In this document: positions 32,555-35,949 of the stretch, piece after piece | Layout of the letters: each line of letters begins with the position of its first letter | How positions within the stretch are numbered: the stretch's first letter is position 1 | Assembly (NCBI GenBank): GCA_022865345.1 | Contig: JALHSU010000156.1 | Span: 1 to 35,949 of the forward strand | DNA: 35,949 bases | Direction: 5' to 3' | Source: Candidatus Zixiibacteriota bacterium | GTDB lineage: Bacteria > Zixibacteria > MSB-5A5 > RBG-16-43-9 | Made by a program: the position numbers and the translations under genes | Notes under the pieces: model-generated | What the model was told of the DNA's origin: nothing | Seen by the model: only the letters and a program-made list of their open reading frames with translations | Database searches by the model: none

Positions 32555-35404
32555 TTAGTTTGAGTCTAAATCTAGGAAGAATGATGACTGAGGTCCAGTT
32601 TTCATCTCGTATTTTCTCCGTCCTCTTTGGCTTTTAGCGAACACTCCGGGCGCAAGTTTTGCATGTCTTGCCCAGTTGAGCATAATCTTAGCTAGTCCAA
32701 TCGCGGTTCCTTCCTTCCAATCCACGCCAAGCCTAGACCTGATTTCAGAAGCAAGTTGTGAGAGGGTACTGCTTTTCTCCTGATGCGACTGAAGTATCTC
32801 AATGAAAATCGCAAACGCTTTTATCTTCAAGGCACCTTCCGCGAAAAGAGCGGGACGCCTCTCGGGCATAGAAACAAACTCCTTTACCTTGGGAAGAATG
32901 CTTATAGAACCTGGCTTCCTCACAATGAAACCCAGGTCTTCAAGTGTGGCTAAGGATTTGGTAATTGTACTTCGCGCAAACCCTGACCAATCCATCCTAC
33001 CACCTTCTTGAATAGCTTGCACAAGCCTTATTGCAAGTTTCTCGACAGGATTATATTGTATGAGGGGAATAGTCATGCCGCCGCGACGCCTGGCAAGAAG
33101 AAGATGCCGCTCGCGAACCTCTGTTCCAGGTCTGTAGAGGGTAATTGTCTTATCTCTTTTATTAAATAATGCTAGGTCAGCAAAGTCCATCCAGTCTGCA
33201 AAAATTCTGGCATATGTTTGCCAAGTTTGCTTAGTAGCAGAGATATATGGGCACGATTTCGCAAGAATACCAGACAAACCATCCAAGGTTAACGAACCAG
33301 TTCTTTCAAGTTCTTCCAAAAGTCTCCAGACACAACGATTGCGCGGAAGTTTTTCTCGCAAATAAGCACGTAAAGAGTCCGCAAATGCTTTTTCTTCTAC
33401 TGGAAGAGAGAATAACAGAGTAACCTTGCTGTCATCGATATCAGCAATCCCAAGCAATCTTATGTCACGTAGTATGTTGTAGAATGACTTTTTTGATAAA
33501 CCTGCAGACTTTTGAAACTTAGATGTGTTAAGAGCTCCTTTAGCCTCAGTTAGTAACTTCGTTGTCTTAAGCACACCTCCTGCTTGTACACGTAAGATAT
33601 AGTTTTCTTGAACTGGTACTTTACCAGTATTAAGATAATCGCGAAATATATCCCAATATATGTCAAACTTGTAACCAATTTTTATTATAAGTCGGCGGTT
33701 AACTAAACTTTGAACTACTTCCGGTCTTAACTCTTCGCCCATCTCAGAGACACTAATTGGTGCAGCCTTGGCTATATGTCGCAATGCTCCCTCCTCTACG
33801 GGTCCGAGACCACGCAAGTCTTCCTTAAAGAGTTCTTCAACATTCAGAAGGCTGTTGGCTATATCCAATTGGGGTACTCCGGCTTCTCGCTGTGATTTGA
33901 CATGAGCACAAAGTTTCTTCAACAACCATGGATATCCTTGAGAGAACTCAGAAAGAAAGAATTTGAGGTCTTTTCTCAAAGGTGTTCCCAATTCCTCGCT
34001 GAGTTTATTGAGAAGAGCAGTAGTCTCGACTTCAGAGAAAGTGTCCAAAGTTATGCGTTTACTTAATCCTGTAATGGCATCCCGTATTTGATAGGGAAAT
34101 TCACTGGTCAGACCAATAAGATCAGTTTTCCAAGAAAAGCCTATCACCACATTAGTCTGAGCGTCACATAATTTGAATAATAGATCTCTAATTCGTTTTA
34201 AAGTATCGGGCATGGAAAATACATTCTCGAATTGGTCAAGAAAGATGAACATGACTTTGTCATTGTTTCCAAGCACTTGCCCCAGACTTATAAGAGATTT
34301 CGGTGCACCTTCAAAGCCAGTGATGGTGGTGGGTTTATTGTCCTCGGAAAGTAGTCCGCTGAAGTCCCCAAATTTGCTAAGAGCGTAATCCAACACACGT
34401 AAAATAAATTGAGAAGAAGCGGCTGTGCGAGAATCTATGGCAATGGCAAAGTGTCCCATTTCTTTGAGACGTGCTACACTGGCAAGGACTACAGAACTCT
34501 TTCCCCATCCTGAATTTGCTTCAAATAATATGCCATGCGCCGAGGTTTCCTTGCTTATGACCTTCTTTACGAAGGAATCCAATTCCCCAAGAACAGTGTG
34601 CCTACCAACGAAATGTTCAGGCGAAGCGGGAAATTGATACTCAAAACAGGACAAACTCCCCCTAACCTCGACTATCTCTTCCATAACTTGGGAGGAACTC
34701 GGTGTACGAAGGGCAATTGCACCAGACAAGGAAATTTTTTGAAAATCGTCGAGTTCAGGGTAAAGTTGTGTCAGATAATCGAGAGTTGTCTTGTCTGAAA
34801 TAGGAGTTGCCTTGGCATCGAAAAAAGCTACATTACAAGGAATTCCTGACCCTGGTGGAATAATGTACTGAATCCAAAACAATCCCTTGTCAGTATATAG
34901 TAAAAGCCATTCGCCAGGTGTGCCTACTTCCTGAGTAATTAATTTGGAGAGAGCATCCGGACTAGCGACTTCAGAAGTCCCTACAATTGCCTTAATTACA
35001 TCTTCTTCTTCGTAGAGACGTACAGAAGTTTCCTGGTTATTCTCAATATTCTCTTTATAGAATCCCTTGGCGTGACTATTAACACCAGGTAATGCAATGA
35101 AAAGACCATGGCACTTCTTATTCTTCAGCCACCTCGTCATATACTTGCCGTAGAATTCTTGTAATTTAGGAGCAGCTACATCTGTTTCATAGCATTTGCA
35201 CTCGGCATACAGCGGAATGTCCATTGTTATATGTTCTCCTTCAATATCTATTTCCATACCTGCGTAGTTGACGTTTGAGATTTGGTCGATGCTGTAACCG
35301 TAGTGGCGCAGCACATCGGCCATAAGTCGTTCAAATAGCTTGCCTCGTTCATTGGCCCGGGCTTGCGGAGATTTTCCGTCTGCAAGAATTTTTAGTCTTC
35401 CCAT
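32555..35404 (-). CDS. PD-(D/E)XK nuclease / STAND NTPase / winged-helix fusion, candidate phage defence protein
   Basis: 949 residues. Residues about 15-140 form an Mrr-like restriction-endonuclease fold: helix GKLFERLMADVL with Glu25, then GMEIDIEG with Asp53 and PLYAECKCY with Glu68 and Lys70, the D...ExK set. Residues about 150-250 are unassigned. A STAND/AAA_16-type NTPase follows: HFVGRHTVLGELD (265-276), Walker A NSGWGKSS with Lys302, and Walker B VMFIFLDQFENVF with Asp390 and Glu393, like the DQFEELF of STAND NTPases. After the winged-helix lid (FDIYWDIFRDYL) come several predicted winged-helix units up to the C-terminus instead of TPR or WD repeats. The layout resembles Avs-like defence proteins: sensor, NTPase switch and nuclease effector. 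It stands alone between glmS and rpmE. The defence role is inferred. Confidence 0.85.
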   Translation of the reverse strand: MGRLKILADGKSPQARANERGKLFERLMADVLRHYGYSIDQISNVNYAGMEIDIEGEHITMDIPLYAECKCYETDVAAPKLQEFYGKYMTRWLKNKKCHGLFIALPGVNSHAKGFYKENIENNQETSVRLYEEEDVIKAIVGTSEVASPDALSKLITQEVGTPGEWLLLYTDKGLFWIQYIIPPGSGIPCNVAFFDAKATPISDKTTLDYLTQLYPELDDFQKISLSGAIALRTPSSSQVMEEIVEVRGSLSCFEYQFPASPEHFVGRHTVLGELDSFVKKVISKETSAHGILFEANSGWGKSSVVLASVARLKEMGHFAIAIDSRTAASSQFILRVLDYALSKFGDFSGLLSEDNKPTTITGFEGAPKSLISLGQVLGNNDKVMFIFLDQFENVFSMPDTLKRIRDLLFKLCDAQTNVVIGFSWKTDLIGLTSEFPYQIRDAITGLSKRITLDTFSEVETTALLNKLSEELGTPLRKDLKFFLSEFSQGYPWLLKKLCAHVKSQREAGVPQLDIANSLLNVEELFKEDLRGLGPVEEGALRHIAKAAPISVSEMGEELRPEVVQSLVNRRLIIKIGYKFDIYWDIFRDYLNTGKVPVQENYILRVQAGGVLKTTKLLTEAKGALNTSKFQKSAGLSKKSFYNILRDIRLLGIADIDDSKVTLLFSLPVEEKAFADSLRAYLREKLPRNRCVWRLLEELERTGSLTLDGLSGILAKSCPYISATKQTWQTYARIFADWMDFADLALFNKRDKTITLYRPGTEVRERHLLLARRRGGMTIPLIQYNPVEKLAIRLVQAIQEGGRMDWSGFARSTITKSLATLEDLGFIVRKPGSISILPKVKEFVSMPERRPALFAEGALKIKAFAIFIEILQSHQEKSSTLSQLASEIRSRLGVDWKEGTAIGLAKIMLNWARHAKLAPGVFAKSQRGRRKYEMKTGPQSSFFLDLDSN

Positions 35405-35604
35405 AACTTATTTAATTCTCTCATCCGTTATCGATAGCGAACATTTCTGTGACTCAATTTCATGTACGAATTGATACAATACCTTTATTCGCCTAATTAT
35501 CTCGACTGATCTATGAGCTTTAATAAGCAAACATATGAAAATTCTCTTGTCAAAGTCAAGCACAATTTCATAAATGGGTTCTTCCTTTCTTTTTTAAATT
35601 TCCC

Positions 35605-35632
35605 TTGTCTTTTCTTTTTTTCGTATTATATT
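35605..35632 (+). promoter_or_regulatory. Promoter of rpmE
   Basis: TTGTCT (35605-35610), a 16-base spacer and TATATT (35627-35632) lie about 48 bases before the TTG start codon of rpmE. Confidence 0.5.
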
Positions 35633-35679
35633 AAGCCAGATTTTTGACGTAGAATAGCATAGTAAAGGAGGAAGAGGTT

Positions 35680-35910
35680 TTGAAAGAGAAGATTCATCCC
35701 AAGTATTATGAGACCACCATCACCTGTGCCTGTGGGAATGTCATCCATACCCGTTCCACAGCCAAGGATATCCATGTGGAAATCTGCTCACATTGCCATC
35801 CCTTTTTCACCGGAAAGCAGAAGTTAGTGGATACTGCCGGAAGAGTGGAGCGTTTCAGGAAGAGATACCAGAAAGAAGAAAAGAAGCAAGAGAAAACTGA
35901 GGGTAAGTAG
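35680..35910 (+). CDS. rpmE: 50S ribosomal protein bL31 (zinc-binding form)
   Basis: 76 residues beginning [20 protein letters not shown]. Cys16, Cys18, Cys36 and Cys39 are the zinc-binding set of the C+ form of bL31, and [24 protein letters not shown] is the family signature. The C-terminus ([12 protein letters not shown]) is a charged extension. The start codon is TTG, supported by AAAGGAGGAAGAGG placed some eight bases before it; no ATG lies in frame at this end. bL31 binds the central protuberance of the large subunit. The neighbour upstream is the divergent STAND/nuclease gene; downstream genes lie beyond the window. Confidence 0.96.
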   Translation: MKEKIHPKYYETTITCACGNVIHTRSTAKDIHVEICSHCHPFFTGKQKLVDTAGRVERFRKRYQKEEKKQEKTEGK

Positions 35911-35949
35911 CTTTTTACATGAGGATTTACTGTCTTTTTCTACTAAAGA

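Overview
The window looks like part of a chromosome from a low-to-moderate GC, Gram-negative-type bacterium of an uncultured candidate phylum. Four secreted proteins end in a double dockerin-like repeat of the form VADVVYLINYLFKGGP, a style I associate with Zixibacteria and neighbouring lineages. This placement is from memory of protein style, not from a search. Signal peptides, an M1 peptidase, a DUF5683-like protein and purine-rich ribosome binding sites fit a bacterium; there is no rRNA.

Positions 1 to about 13.6 kb form an accessory-looking stretch. It holds an orphan GAF/PAS sensor kinase, a secreted beta-propeller/metalloprotease-like protein with a CLCA-like zinc motif, a secreted metallophosphatase, a DDAH/arginine-deiminase-fold enzyme, a secreted FG-GAP protein and a secreted protein of unknown function. 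The genes are separated by copies of one GC-hairpin repeat, always in the same orientation and nearly one gene per repeat. Two further repeat modules tie the 3' flanks of the dockerin genes together. The stretch stops next to an initiator tRNA gene (14012-14085, minus strand) with its own promoter and, 3' of it, a hairpin and short direct repeats that could be the scar of an integration site.

From about 14.3 kb to the end the genes are mostly core or metabolic: a zinc-ribbon miniprotein, two small unknown proteins, an AzgA-type purine permease, a VOC protein, a carbamoyltransferase operon (SGNH hydrolase with TPR, small membrane protein, carbamoyltransferase, DUF5989-like peptide, second SGNH hydrolase), a possible lipoprotein, a secreted M1 aminopeptidase with dockerin tail, an HhH-GPD-like protein, a DUF5683-like protein, an ATP-grasp protein, a GlmM-like mutase, GlmS and ribosomal protein bL31. 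The intergenic spaces here carry several other palindromic elements and none of the left-hand repeat.

Three parts stand out. First, the same-orientation repeat array with one gene per interval. Second, the five-gene carbamoyltransferase/SGNH operon, where the two SGNH enzymes differ at catalytic positions. Third, a lone 949-residue gene between glmS and rpmE that joins a PD-(D/E)XK-type nuclease to a STAND NTPase and several predicted winged-helix segments, a plausible single-gene phage defence system. GlmM-like mutase and GlmS lie side by side and would supply two consecutive steps of UDP-GlcNAc synthesis.
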